DNA from: Shimia sp. R9_2
Lineage (GTDB): Bacteria; Pseudomonadota; Alphaproteobacteria; Rhodobacterales; Rhodobacteraceae
Reading direction: 5' to 3'
Assembly: GCF_017743735.1 (NCBI RefSeq)
Contig: NZ_JAGHRO010000001.1
Coordinates: forward strand, 62,001 to 126,000
Length of the DNA: 64,000 nucleotides
Shown: in pieces, positions 8,273-17,395 of the stretch
How positions within the stretch are numbered: position 1 is the stretch's first letter
Layout of the letters: every line of letters starts with the position of its first letter
Notes under the pieces: generated by a model
What the model saw: the letters and a program-made list of their open reading frames with translations, nothing else
Told to the model about the DNA's origin: nothing
The model's database searches: none
Program-made: the position numbers and the translations under genes

Positions 8273-10063
8273 TTAGGCCGCGCGCTCTTCCTCTCGCACC
8301 GCAGCATGTGACGTAACAGCGCCGTTTTGTGAGAAGAAGGCCACCGCCTCCATCAGGCGCGCCGCGCTTTCAGACAGCTGATCTGAGGCCCAAGCGGTGC
8401 CATCAACCAGATCCGCATTCTCACGGGTCATTGTGTCGAGATCCCGGGCATAGGTGCTGAGTTGGCGCAGGCGTTCGGATTGGGTCTCGTTCATCTCAAC
8501 GATCTCCACCAGAGTCTGATCTACCGCGTTGTTGGCGGATTGCACGTCGACGATCGAGGTCTTTGCTTCCTCAACCTCAGAAACACCTTCGGCCACTTTT
8601 TCCACGTTTGAAGCCACCAGTTCCGCGACCTGAAGCGCGGCGTCGCTGGTGCGTTGGGAGAGGTTACGGACCTCAGAAGCCACAATGGCAAAGCCCCTGC
8701 CCGCGTTGCCCGCGCGCGCGGCTTCGACCGAGGCGTTCACAGACAACATGTTGGTCTGAAAGGCGATTTCGTCAATCAGCGTGATGATGCTCTTGATCTC
8801 ATTGGTGCCCGCCTCAACACCCGCCATGGCCGCGCTGGCGTGAGACACCACACCCACGGTTTCCTCGGCGCGTTTGTTGGCACGGCGTCCGGTCGCCATG
8901 GCATCCTGCGCGGCGGTGACATTGGCCCCAACGGCATCGCCGATCCCGCGCATCATATCGGTGCTTTGCTCCACGATCTGGGACTGGTATTTGGTACGGT
9001 CAGAGAGGTGGCGGGTTTCCTGATCGAGCGTCTTGGCGGTTTGGGCCACATGCTCGGCGGATTGGTTGATGACCTGCACCGTTGCGCTCATGCGCGCGAG
9101 GCTGGCGTTCAGCCCTGCGGCCACTTCACCAAAGCTGCCAGAGTAATCCCGCTCGATGCGGCCGGACAGATCGCCTTTCGCAAGGCTTTGTGTCACGCTC
9201 TGCGCATCGGTCACAAAATCGCTCACCACGGTGCAGAGATCATTCACGGTTTCGATCAGCGGCGCATTCTCTGAGGCGACCTGTGCGTCGGAAATCTCGA
9301 TGCGTTTGTCGACTTGGCCTTGCGCAAAGGCGCCCACGACCGATTTGGCCTCCCCGAGCGCAATGTCAGAGCGCGCAACCCGCGCGGTTTCCTGTGCGAT
9401 GGCCTCCTGTTCGACTTTGCGCGCCGCCGCTTCGCGCAGCTGGAGCCAGACAAGCCCCGCCACCACGACACCCGCCAAGACAAAGCCAATGGTCACGCCT
9501 GCGATCAGATCATTGTTCAGATCCGCGCGCACCACATAGGCGCCCATGATGTCGCCCAGCTGCCAATTTCGGGAGGGTACAATCCGGTTGTGGCAATCCA
9601 CACAGGCCTGAGACTGCGCGACACTTGGGTAGATCGACAGGGAGGACAGGCCGTCCTGATCCCAGATCAGGCGCTCCACAATCTCGTGGTTTTGCGTTTC
9701 CTGAAAGCCGGTGATCACGCCACGCACATAGGGGTCGTTTTCGATTGTGACCACCTCATGATCGGGCAGGCCCGGCATGGTGATTTCAAAGGCTTCGCTG
9801 CCATGCCCGCCGGCGGCGTTGAAGTTCGTCAGACCTTCCTGACGGAAGCTTGCAGGCACTGCTGAGCCGTCACCGCGATTGGTCACATAGCTTTTGAAGA
9901 AGGCCTGAATGACCTCAACCAGCGCGGCCTTTTCGGTGTTTGACTCATGATAGGCGCTGTAAATCGACATGCCGGTGCACAGCACTAGGATCGGAAGGGC
10001 GGCAAACACACTGAGCAACACGGTCCGGAAAGGCCCGTGTCGGTGATTGGCATTTTGTTTCAT
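8273..10063 (-). CDS. Methyl-accepting chemotaxis protein with Tll0287-like, haem-type sensor
   Basis: The 596-residue receptor has an N-terminal helix (about 14-36), a periplasmic domain to about 187, a second helix (188-209), HAMP, and a cytoplasmic coiled coil with the chemoreceptor tip [20 protein letters not shown]. The periplasmic part resembles DUF3365/Tll0287-like sensors and contains CVDCH (154-158), a CxxCH c-type haem motif, so it may sense redox state or a gas. The tip would bind CheA/CheW. I chose ATG 10063, with GAGGA 6 nt upstream, over TTG 10066. No che genes are nearby. Confidence 0.88.
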   Translation of the reverse strand: MKQNANHRHGPFRTVLLSVFAALPILVLCTGMSIYSAYHESNTEKAALVEVIQAFFKSYVTNRGDGSAVPASFRQEGLTNFNAAGGHGSEAFEITMPGLPDHEVVTIENDPYVRGVITGFQETQNHEIVERLIWDQDGLSSLSIYPSVAQSQACVDCHNRIVPSRNWQLGDIMGAYVVRADLNNDLIAGVTIGFVLAGVVVAGLVWLQLREAAARKVEQEAIAQETARVARSDIALGEAKSVVGAFAQGQVDKRIEISDAQVASENAPLIETVNDLCTVVSDFVTDAQSVTQSLAKGDLSGRIERDYSGSFGEVAAGLNASLARMSATVQVINQSAEHVAQTAKTLDQETRHLSDRTKYQSQIVEQSTDMMRGIGDAVGANVTAAQDAMATGRRANKRAEETVGVVSHASAAMAGVEAGTNEIKSIITLIDEIAFQTNMLSVNASVEAARAGNAGRGFAIVASEVRNLSQRTSDAALQVAELVASNVEKVAEGVSEVEEAKTSIVDVQSANNAVDQTLVEIVEMNETQSERLRQLSTYARDLDTMTRENADLVDGTAWASDQLSESAARLMEAVAFFSQNGAVTSHAAVREEERAA

Positions 10064-10274
10064 CAACGTCCTCTTTGGCAGGCCGCATTGGCTGTGGCGG
10101 CCTTACATTCGCGAATTTCTGGAAGGTGTGTTGGTGAAAAACCTTAAGAATCCGTTCGGCGAAAAAGGGCGTTCAACCCAAGGATGCAGCGCATCTCAAG
10201 TTACGATTGGCATCGCAAGAACGTTCGCCAATTAATTGAGCATATCCTGCAGAATCGCTGCGAAGACCCCTAGA

Positions 10275-10874
10275 TCAAAACGCAAAGGAGAGCTGCAGAT
10301 GGGCGGTTTTACCAGTGATCTGTTCGATGGTTTTGCCAAGGCGCTGCTCGGCTTGCAACACCACTTGGGCAGCGGCGCGTGCGTCTTCGCCAGCGTCGTG
10401 GTGATGGAACTCCAGACCCAAGGCTTCCTTGAGGTGGCCAAGCCCATGCCCGCCATTGCCGCGAAACTCCGGCCAGGCTTTGCGGGCGATTTTCACGCTG
10501 TCCGCCCAATGCAGTTTGGGTTTGCCAAGGTCTGCGGTGAGGCTGGCGGCGGTGATGGCCTTCTCGTCAAAGCCGCTGTGCTGCACCAAGAGATGGCGCG
10601 ACAGCACCGGAGCCATCAGCGGCCACGCCTGCGCAAAGGTGGGCGCGCCGCGCACGGTGGCGGCACTGATGCCGGTGAGTTCAGTGTTGAAAGGCGCAAA
10701 GGGCTCTTCGGGGTCGATGTAGGTGGCGAAGGTCTCGATCATGCCGTCCATACACACCCCGGCGAGGCCGATCTGGCTGATGCTGTGGCGGTGGGCATTG
10801 GCAGTTTCCACATCCAGCGCAATAAAGCGAAAGAGGCCCTCAAGCATCGGCTGGTCAGGGAGAAAGGCGGTCAT
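10275..10874 (-). CDS. DEDDh-family 3'-5' exonuclease (DnaQ-like)
   Basis: The 199-residue protein carries all three exonuclease motifs: ExoI with D21 and E23 (ALDVETA), ExoII with D103 (HSGFDEK), and ExoIII HDAGEDA with H159-x4-D164. This is the DEDDh class of DNA polymerase III epsilon/RNase T. As a stand-alone domain it could trim DNA or RNA in repair. The start at 10874 overlaps the TetR stop as ATGA and has GGAG about 8 nt upstream, so it is coupled to the regulator gene. Upstream in-frame starts would lie inside tetR. Confidence 0.8.
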   Translation of the reverse strand: MTAFLPDQPMLEGLFRFIALDVETANAHRHSISQIGLAGVCMDGMIETFATYIDPEEPFAPFNTELTGISAATVRGAPTFAQAWPLMAPVLSRHLLVQHSGFDEKAITAASLTADLGKPKLHWADSVKIARKAWPEFRGNGGHGLGHLKEALGLEFHHHDAGEDARAAAQVVLQAEQRLGKTIEQITGKTAHLQLSFAF

Positions 10875-11482
10875 GAGGCGGCTCCGTAGAGGCATCGGCG
10901 CAGATGCGCGATGAGCTGGTCCGCTGCCTTTTGAAGCTGATCGCGGCGGGGTGCAAGGCGCGCGTAGGACCAAAGCCCCTGCACCGCCGTCATTGTGTAG
11001 TGGCCGAGGGCTTCGAGCTCTTCTGTGCTGAGAGGATTGCCCACCTGGGCATTCTCGCGCGACAGCGCGGCGGTGAACCCAGCGGTGAGCCGGTCGGCAT
11101 GGGCCAAGAGCTTGGCCTTTATGTCGGCCTCCTCTGCACTGACCTGCCCCCAAGTGCTACAGACCAGACAGCCGGTCACGCCTTCATTTGCGCCCCCCTC
11201 CTGCGCGATGGCTGCAGAGAGATAATCGGCTATGGCTTCCAACCCCGCATCCGCTGCCTCTACTGGGCCAAAAAGCGGGGTCACAACATGGGTTTGGTAG
11301 TGATCCAGCACAGCGGAAAACAAGGCTTCTTTGCCGGAATAGTCACTATACAGAGAGCCGCGGCTGACCCCGGTTTCGCGCACCAGATCCCCCACGGACA
11401 CCGCCCGATAGCCGCCTTTCCAAAAGGCCATCATCGCGTTGGTCAGCAGGTCTTGGCGGGTCTGGGACTGTGGTCTTGGCAT
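10871..11482 (-). CDS. TetR/AcrR-family transcriptional regulator
   Basis: The 203-residue protein has a TetR helix-turn-helix at about 10-56 ([20 protein letters not shown], then [18 protein letters not shown]) and a helical ligand/dimer domain with a TetR_C-like core. It faces the haloalkane dehalogenase gene across 77 bp holding a near-perfect palindrome (11497-11512), so it probably represses that gene and itself. Two Cys near CLVCSTWGQ (about 105-108) might sense thiol-reactive compounds. The regulator-target link is inference. Confidence 0.85.
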   Translation of the reverse strand: MPRPQSQTRQDLLTNAMMAFWKGGYRAVSVGDLVRETGVSRGSLYSDYSGKEALFSAVLDHYQTHVVTPLFGPVEAADAGLEAIADYLSAAIAQEGGANEGVTGCLVCSTWGQVSAEEADIKAKLLAHADRLTAGFTAALSRENAQVGNPLSTEELEALGHYTMTAVQGLWSYARLAPRRDQLQKAADQLIAHLRRCLYGAAS

Positions 11483-11496
11483 TTGAACTCTTGTTT

Positions 11497-11512
11497 TGGA
11501 ACGATCATTCCA
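11497..11512. promoter_or_regulatory. TetR operator candidate
   Basis: TGGAACGATCATTCCA is a 16-bp palindrome with one mismatched pair. It lies 15 bp from the tetR start and 48 bp from the dehalogenase start, the usual place for a shared TetR operator. Confidence 0.6.
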
Positions 11513-11559
11513 TTACGCTAATTCTGTTTCTCAAACAAGGATCAACAGGGGAGAGGCCC

Positions 11560-12438
11560 ATGTCTACAGCGTTCCGCGAGAAAAAGAAATTTGCCACGGT
11601 GCTTGGCAAACAGATGGCCTATATCGAGGAAGGCGAAGGGGATCCGATTGTCTTTCTGCATGGCAACCCGACCTCGTCTTATCTCTGGCGCAATGTCATG
11701 CCGCATCTGGCCGGCAGGGGGCGGCTGATCGCGCCGGATCTGATTGGCATGGGCGATTCCGACAAGCTCGATGACAGCGGGCCTGAGCGCTACACTTTTG
11801 TGGAGCACCGCCGCTATCTTTATGCGCTGCTGGAAACGCTGGGGGTGACGGAGAATGTCACTCTGGTGATCCACGACTGGGGCTCCGCCCTTGGGTTCCA
11901 CTGGGCGCATAGCAATCCCGAGAAGGTCAAAGGCATCGCCTTTATGGAAGGTATCGTCGCGCCTGTGCCAAGCTGGGACAGCTTCCCTGCGGCGGCGCGC
12001 CCGATCTTTGAGGCGATGCGCTCTCCGGCGGGGGAAGAGATGATCCTTGAAAACAACACTTTTGTGGAGGCGATCCTGCCCGGCTCTATCCTGCGGGATC
12101 TGAGCGAAGAAGAGATGGCTGAATATCGCCGCCCCTTTGCCAATGCCGGAGAAGATCGTCGCCCGACGCTGACATGGCCGCGCCAGATCCCGATTGAGGG
12201 CAACCCGGCGGATGTGGCGGAGATTGTGGGAGCTTATTCCGCGTGGCTTCGGGAAACTGATCTGCCCAAGCTGTTTGTGAATGCAGAGCCCGGGGCGCTG
12301 ATTTCCGGACCGGTGCGGGATTATGTGCGTACCTTCCCTAATCTGAGCGAAGTCACCGTGGCGGGCAGCCATTTTATTCAGGAAGACAGCCCCGATGAGA
12401 TTGGCACCGCAATCAAGGACTGGCACGCCACGCTCTGA
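11560..12438 (+). CDS. Haloalkane dehalogenase, alpha/beta hydrolase fold
   Basis: The 292-residue protein matches the DhaA/LinB subfamily. It replaces a carbon-bound halogen by water. Visible catalytic residues: nucleophile D106 in HDWGSALGF, catalytic acid E130 in FMEGIVAP, base H271 in GSHFIQED, and halide-binding N36 (HGNPTSS) and W107. No signal peptide, so cytoplasmic. The start at 11560 has AGGGGAGAGG upstream; an earlier frame start lies in the tetR promoter. It is monocistronic, closed by the terminator at 12457. Marine halogenated compounds are plausible substrates. Other alpha/beta hydrolases rarely keep the N-DW-E set. Confidence 0.87.
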   Translation: MSTAFREKKKFATVLGKQMAYIEEGEGDPIVFLHGNPTSSYLWRNVMPHLAGRGRLIAPDLIGMGDSDKLDDSGPERYTFVEHRRYLYALLETLGVTENVTLVIHDWGSALGFHWAHSNPEKVKGIAFMEGIVAPVPSWDSFPAAARPIFEAMRSPAGEEMILENNTFVEAILPGSILRDLSEEEMAEYRRPFANAGEDRRPTLTWPRQIPIEGNPADVAEIVGAYSAWLRETDLPKLFVNAEPGALISGPVRDYVRTFPNLSEVTVAGSHFIQEDSPDEIGTAIKDWHATL

Positions 12439-12456
12439 CCGCTGCCACGCGCACAC

Positions 12457-12494
12457 AAAAAAGCCGCCCCGGAGACCGGGGCGGCTTTTCTTTT
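12457..12494. terminator. Bidirectional terminator between dehalogenase and RND pump
   Basis: GCCGCCCCGG-aga-CCGGGGCGGC (12463-12485) forms a perfect 10-bp stem, flanked by A6 on the left and a T-rich run on the right, so it serves both convergent genes. Confidence 0.92.
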
Positions 12495-12510
12495 GGTATC
12501 TCAGGCCGAT

Positions 12511-15500
12511 TTAGGCAGGCACGGCCGCGCCGGAGGCTTTGGCCGCGGCCATCTCGCGCCGTTCATCGCCGCGGAAGAACACCAGATAGAACACCGGTGC
12601 CGCGATCAGCGTGAGGATGGTGGCAAAGGCCAGCCCCCCCATGATGGTGATCGCCATCGACACAAAGAAGGCATCAGACAAGAGCGGTGCCATGCCAAGG
12701 ATGGTGGTGACCGCCGCGAGCATCACCGGACGCAAACGCGACACGCTGGCCTTCACGATGGCTTCGCGCAGGGGCAGGCCCTCTTCGCGCACGAAGTCGA
12801 TCTCTTCCACCAGCACGATGCCGTTTTTGATCAGCATGCCGGAGAGGCTCAACAGACCCAGAAGCGCTGTGAAGGTGAAGGGCATGTTGGTGCCCAAGAG
12901 ACCCAACGCCACACCGTTGACGGACATAGGCACCAGCAGCCAGATGATGATCGGCTGACGGATCGCGTTGAACAGGAGCACAGAGATCAGCACCATGATC
13001 AGCAGGCTGAGCGGGAGCTGCGCCGCAAGGCTTTCCTGCGCCTCAGAGGAGTTCTCAAGCTCGCCGCCCCATTCCATCGTGTAGCCCACCGGGATCGGCA
13101 TGGCCTCAATCGCGGCGGTGACTTCCGCCTGCACCTGTGCTGCAGTGAGATCGGGCGGAATATCCGCCCCAACGGTGATGGTCGGCAGCCGGTCGCGACG
13201 GTGCAGCAGGGTGTTCTGCGTCTCATGCACAAAGCCGTCCACCATCTGCTCAACCGGCAGGAAGGCATTGGTGGTTGGGGAGTAGACCAACTGATCCATC
13301 AGGCCGTAATCCCCTTCCGCCGGACGGCGCAGGATGATCGGGATCAGGCGATCGTTCTCGCGGAACACGCCGGTGGCGATCCCATCGGTGGAGAACTGCA
13401 GCATGCCTGCCAGATCTTCGCGGTTCACGCCGGCGGTCTGGGCACGTTCTGTTGCGTAAAGCGGCTTGATCACCACCTCCTGCTCGCGCCAGTTGGTGCG
13501 GACACTGAGGATATTGTCAGAGGCGTCTTTCAGAACCTGCTCCGCCTGAGTGGCCAGCGCGCGCAGAACTTTGGGGTCACTGCCGGAGAAACGCACCTGA
13601 ATGGGGTCGCCACCGCCCGGACCAAAGATCAGGCGTTTGGTGCGGAATTCCCCCTCCGGCAGATGCGCGGCAGCAAAGGCCTCCAGATCCGCTTGCAGCG
13701 GCGGGATGGCCTCAAGGTCAGCTGTACGCACGATCAAATGCCCATAGCTTGGGTTTGAAGGCTCAGACTCATAGGTCAGCAGGAAGCGGGTCGCACCCTG
13801 CCCGACCACAGTGGTAAAATTCTCCACATCGTCGCGCTCAGAAAGCCAGTCTTCCACCTGCTTCATATGGTCAGAGGTGGTGCTGATCGGCGAACCTTGC
13901 GGCAGCTTGTAGTGCACAAAGAAGAGTGGCGTGTTGCTGTCCGGGAAGAACTGCTGTTTGACCAAGCCAAAGCCCGCATAACAGGCCACAGTTACTGCCA
14001 GCAGACCGGGGATCACGAGCCAGCGCAGCTTCAGCGCCAAGCGCAGAGACCAGCCGTAGATGCGGAAAATGAAACCGCCATAGGCGTCTTCGCCCCCCTC
14101 TTTCCCCTGTTTGAACAGATAGTGCCCCAGCATCGGTGTGACGGTCAGCGCCAGAAGCCAGCTCAGCAGCAACGATATGCCGATCACCGCAAAGAGCGAG
14201 AACAAGAATTCGCCGGTGGCGTCTGGGCTCAGACCAATACCCGCAAAGGCCATGATGCCAATGATCGTGGCGCCCAGCAGCGGGATCTGGGTTTTACCGG
14301 AGGCTTCGTCCGCAGCGTCGCGGGAGTTTTTGCCCCGCAGCATTGCAATCTGCATGCCTTCGGCCACCACAATGGCGTTGTCCACGAGCATGCCCATGGC
14401 AATGATCAGTGCGCCGAGCGAAATTCGCTCCATCTCGATGGAGAACATGCCCATGAAGAGGAAGGTGCCGACAACCGTCAAAAACAGGGTGACGCCCACC
14501 ACAACCGCGGCGCGCCAGCCCATGAAGACCGCAAGCACTAGGACCACGATGGCCACCGACATCGCCAGGCTGATCAGGAAGTCGTTGGAGGCTTTGTCCA
14601 CCACCAGATGCTGTTGATAGATCGGGTGCAACTGCACACCGGCGGGGATGTCTCCGGCCATCTCGGCCAGTTTGGCATCCACGCGGTTCCCGACCTCGAC
14701 GATGTTTTCCGTCGCGATCCCGGCGACACCCAGCGTAAAGGCCTCTTCTCCGTCAAAGCGGATCACGACGTTGGGGTCGGTCACGCGGTCGCGTGACACG
14801 CTTGCCATGTCCACGAGGTTCACCACATGGCCGCTTTGGCCCAGCGACAGACCTGCGATCGAATTCACCGTGTCCGAGCCGTCAGGGCGGATGATCCGGG
14901 TTTTGGAGGTGTCCGTGGTCACCGAACCCGCAGCCGTAACCGCATCGGAGTTTGCGATGGCGTTGGAGATGGCGGCCAGCGAAATGTTCTGGTTCACAGA
15001 GAGCGCCAGATCCGGCTCCACAAAGATGGCCTCTTCGGGCAGACCCAGAATTTCCACATCGGCCACGCCGTCAACTGTCAGAAGTTCGCGCCGCAGGAAG
15101 GTGGAAAGGTCGTGTTTCTCAGCGTCGGTGTAGCCTTCGGCCGTCACCGCAAAGAAGATGCCAAACACATCGCCAAAGGTGTCGTTCACCAGAGGCTCAC
15201 TGACGCCGGAAGGCAGACCGCGCGAGGCATCGCGAATGCGCGCCCGCAGCCGCGTCCAGATATGTTTCAGATCCTCGCCGCCGTAGGTCGATTTGATGTG
15301 TACATCAATCCGTGAGGACCCCGGCTGGTTGGTGGAGGTGATATAGTCGATCTCCTCCATCTTCTGGATGGCGGATTCCAGCGGTTCAGAGACCTCTGTG
15401 GCCACCTGTTCGGCAGTGGCCCCCGGATAGGAGGTGATCACCACCGCCTGCTTGATGGTGAAAGCCGGATCTTCCAGACGTCCGAGATTGAGGAAGGCCA

Positions 15501-15585
15501 CCGCCCCCCCAAAGAGGAAAATCAGGATGATCATCCATGTGTAAATCGGCCGGTCAATGGAGCCGCGTGCAATATTGGGCATCAT
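12511..15585 (-). CDS. RND-family efflux pump, inner-membrane subunit
   Basis: 1024 residues, the usual size for AcrB-like RND transporters, with twelve membrane helices in two repeats and two large periplasmic loops. The proton-relay helix reads GMLVDNAIVVAEG; where AcrB has two Asp this pump has Asp-Asn, as in many RND pumps of this subtype. It would export drugs or lipophilic compounds with the adaptor encoded 8 nt upstream. No outer-membrane channel gene is present, so it must share a TolC-type protein from elsewhere. Substrate unknown. The start MMPNIARG has GAGGT upstream. Confidence 0.92.
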   Translation of the reverse strand: MMPNIARGSIDRPIYTWMIILIFLFGGAVAFLNLGRLEDPAFTIKQAVVITSYPGATAEQVATEVSEPLESAIQKMEEIDYITSTNQPGSSRIDVHIKSTYGGEDLKHIWTRLRARIRDASRGLPSGVSEPLVNDTFGDVFGIFFAVTAEGYTDAEKHDLSTFLRRELLTVDGVADVEILGLPEEAIFVEPDLALSVNQNISLAAISNAIANSDAVTAAGSVTTDTSKTRIIRPDGSDTVNSIAGLSLGQSGHVVNLVDMASVSRDRVTDPNVVIRFDGEEAFTLGVAGIATENIVEVGNRVDAKLAEMAGDIPAGVQLHPIYQQHLVVDKASNDFLISLAMSVAIVVLVLAVFMGWRAAVVVGVTLFLTVVGTFLFMGMFSIEMERISLGALIIAMGMLVDNAIVVAEGMQIAMLRGKNSRDAADEASGKTQIPLLGATIIGIMAFAGIGLSPDATGEFLFSLFAVIGISLLLSWLLALTVTPMLGHYLFKQGKEGGEDAYGGFIFRIYGWSLRLALKLRWLVIPGLLAVTVACYAGFGLVKQQFFPDSNTPLFFVHYKLPQGSPISTTSDHMKQVEDWLSERDDVENFTTVVGQGATRFLLTYESEPSNPSYGHLIVRTADLEAIPPLQADLEAFAAAHLPEGEFRTKRLIFGPGGGDPIQVRFSGSDPKVLRALATQAEQVLKDASDNILSVRTNWREQEVVIKPLYATERAQTAGVNREDLAGMLQFSTDGIATGVFRENDRLIPIILRRPAEGDYGLMDQLVYSPTTNAFLPVEQMVDGFVHETQNTLLHRRDRLPTITVGADIPPDLTAAQVQAEVTAAIEAMPIPVGYTMEWGGELENSSEAQESLAAQLPLSLLIMVLISVLLFNAIRQPIIIWLLVPMSVNGVALGLLGTNMPFTFTALLGLLSLSGMLIKNGIVLVEEIDFVREEGLPLREAIVKASVSRLRPVMLAAVTTILGMAPLLSDAFFVSMAITIMGGLAFATILTLIAAPVFYLVFFRGDERREMAAAKASGAAVPA

Positions 15586-15593
15586 GGCGGACC

Positions 15594-16649
15594 TCAGTTC
15601 CCAAAGCCAACAAAGCGGCGCACGGTTTGGCCATCTTCAAGGCCGGAGCCGCCGGTCAGAACAACTTCATCACCGTCTTTGAGGCCAGAGGTGACGCGCA
15701 ACATACCGTTTTCCGCCGGAGTGGTCTCGATTGGGGTCCAGGTGACTGCACCCTCAGAGGCGCCCACAGGATCAAAGCGCATCACGCCGATCTCGCCCGC
15801 TTCGTTGATGACGATTGCGGTGGCTGGCACAAGAATGCCGGCAAAAGGCTCGGTGGCTTCCACATGGACCGTGACCGAAGAGCCCGGCAAAATTGTGCGG
15901 CCCTCTGGGTGCGCCATACCAAAGTTGATGCGGAAGGTCTGACCAATGTCGGAGGTTTCCGCGTCATATTCGCGGATTTCGAGCGGGTGCTCTATGTCAC
16001 TGCCCGGGAATGTGGCGGTGATCACGACGTTTTCCTCTTCGCCGGCCCGCTGGAACAGGATTTCGGGCACATCGACCTCAATGCGCAGCTCGCTCAGATC
16101 GTGGATACGCACCACCGGGGTGCCGCTTGAGACGGTGGTGAAGAGCTCAACGTTGCGGCTCGAAATCAGCGCATCAAAGGGCGCGGGCAAGGTGGCGTGT
16201 TTCAGGGACCATTCGGCGTTGCGCACCGCGATCGCCGCAAGCCCGGCCTGCGTTTCCGCGTCATCCAGCGCCACCTGGCTGACCGTGTTGCCACGCAGCT
16301 TTTTCAACCGGCTCACAGTGCGGTCGGCCTGTTCTTTCTGCAGACGCGCCTGATCGAGGTTCAGCTCGAAAATCTCCAGATCAAGGCGGGCAATCATCTC
16401 GCCCTTTTTGATGTTGAAGCCTTCGGTCACCGGGAACTCGACAATCTGCCCGCCCACCTGAAAGGCCAGATCCACACTCTGGCGCGCTTTCACACGGCCA
16501 AAGAACTGCCGCTCAAAGGCCACGGGAGCTTCGGTCACCTGCAACAGTTTGACCGGTTTGATCGCGGCATCCTCTTGCGCCACAGAAGCGCCAGCGCTTC
16601 CCAATGACAGCGCCATCACCAACGCCGAAAAAAGTCCTGCACGTTTCAT
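15594..16649 (-). CDS. RND efflux periplasmic adaptor (membrane fusion protein)
   Basis: The 351-residue protein has a Sec signal peptide (MKRAGLFSALVMALSLGSAG...ASVAQ), a split lipoyl domain (ARQSVDLAFQVGGQI and the KKGEMIARLD half), a helical hairpin (about 92-135), and beta-barrel and proximal domains ending in GLKDGDEVVLTGG. It links the inner-membrane pump to the outer-membrane channel. No lipobox is present. It overlaps the upstream MarR-type gene by ATGA and precedes the pump gene, giving an operon regulator-adaptor-pump. Confidence 0.9.
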   Translation of the reverse strand: MKRAGLFSALVMALSLGSAGASVAQEDAAIKPVKLLQVTEAPVAFERQFFGRVKARQSVDLAFQVGGQIVEFPVTEGFNIKKGEMIARLDLEIFELNLDQARLQKEQADRTVSRLKKLRGNTVSQVALDDAETQAGLAAIAVRNAEWSLKHATLPAPFDALISSRNVELFTTVSSGTPVVRIHDLSELRIEVDVPEILFQRAGEEENVVITATFPGSDIEHPLEIREYDAETSDIGQTFRINFGMAHPEGRTILPGSSVTVHVEATEPFAGILVPATAIVINEAGEIGVMRFDPVGASEGAVTWTPIETTPAENGMLRVTSGLKDGDEVVLTGGSGLEDGQTVRRFVGFGN

Positions 16650-17293
16650 TCGTCTCTGTCCTTCATCAATCCCGCCTTCACGGCTCCGGGCATGGATTTG
16701 ATTGCCAATGCGGCAAAAGTCTTAATTTCCTCTGGAGTCATGTCGGAAATCTCCCGAAAGCTGTTCACAACCAGCGCCATCAACGCCTCTCGCGCAGCCC
16801 TTCCTGCTTCGGTCAATTCCAAGAGCATCGCCCGCCGATCCTGCGGATCCGGAATGCGTCGCACAAAGCCGCAATTTTCCAGCGCATCCGCCGCAGGGGT
16901 CACTGCGGATGGCACACAGAAAATGTCCTCTGCGAGCGCCCCCATACGTTTGGGGCGGTCCAGAAAGACCAGGATTTTCCGTTCCATCTTAGCCAATGGC
17001 GGGGAGACGTTGATGTGCATCATCTCCGCCTCAATCTGATTGGCCAGTGCAAACACACCAAGCATCGCCCGAATCTCAGCGGGCAGATCGGTGTTTGCAA
17101 ACATCTCTTCGGTCACGCGCGAATCCTCAAGATACTTCACTTCCAGAAATATCCATTTAGCGAACCAAAAATTAGCTGCAAGTGCCACCGCCGCAAAAAT
17201 GTATCCGAGAAGAGGAAAATTCATGAGGTGCTCAAATCTGAAGCGTTCCGACACCACATCTGCTGCCACCACCACAGCTTGACGCAAGGTCAC
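16646..17293 (-). CDS. MarR-family regulator with a probable N-terminal membrane helix
   Basis: The last ~140 residues are a MarR winged helix: ERKILVFLDRPKRMGALAEDI, SAVTPAADALENCGFVRR, and wing DPQDRRAMLLELTEAG. Before it lies a hydrophobic stretch of about 20 residues (around 27-47, PLLGYIFAAVALAANFWFA), odd for MarR proteins and suggesting a membrane-bound regulator. The start is unsure: GTG 17293 gives 215 residues, ATG 17224 gives 192, and neither has a clear ribosome site; both keep the helix. It heads the efflux operon and is divergent from a hybrid kinase, so it likely controls the pump. Confidence 0.75.
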   Translation of the reverse strand: MTLRQAVVVAADVVSERFRFEHLMNFPLLGYIFAAVALAANFWFAKWIFLEVKYLEDSRVTEEMFANTDLPAEIRAMLGVFALANQIEAEMMHINVSPPLAKMERKILVFLDRPKRMGALAEDIFCVPSAVTPAADALENCGFVRRIPDPQDRRAMLLELTEAGRAAREALMALVVNSFREISDMTPEEIKTFAALAIKSMPGAVKAGLMKDRDE

Positions 17294-17395
17294 TTCACTA
17301 GACCCGACGAATTTGGCCGATAATGTCTAGTGCAAAATCATTGGTTAACTGGTCCACATTACGGTCTGCACGAAACAGCCAGACACCACGCTTCT

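Noticed and set aside
8113..8316. 67-codon ORF on the + strand
   Set aside because: It runs through the bidirectional-looking terminator and into the chemoreceptor gene, with no ribosome site.
12493..13758. 421-codon ORF antisense to the RND pump
   Set aside because: Shadow frame of a strongly biased gene; the opposite strand has clear RND motifs.
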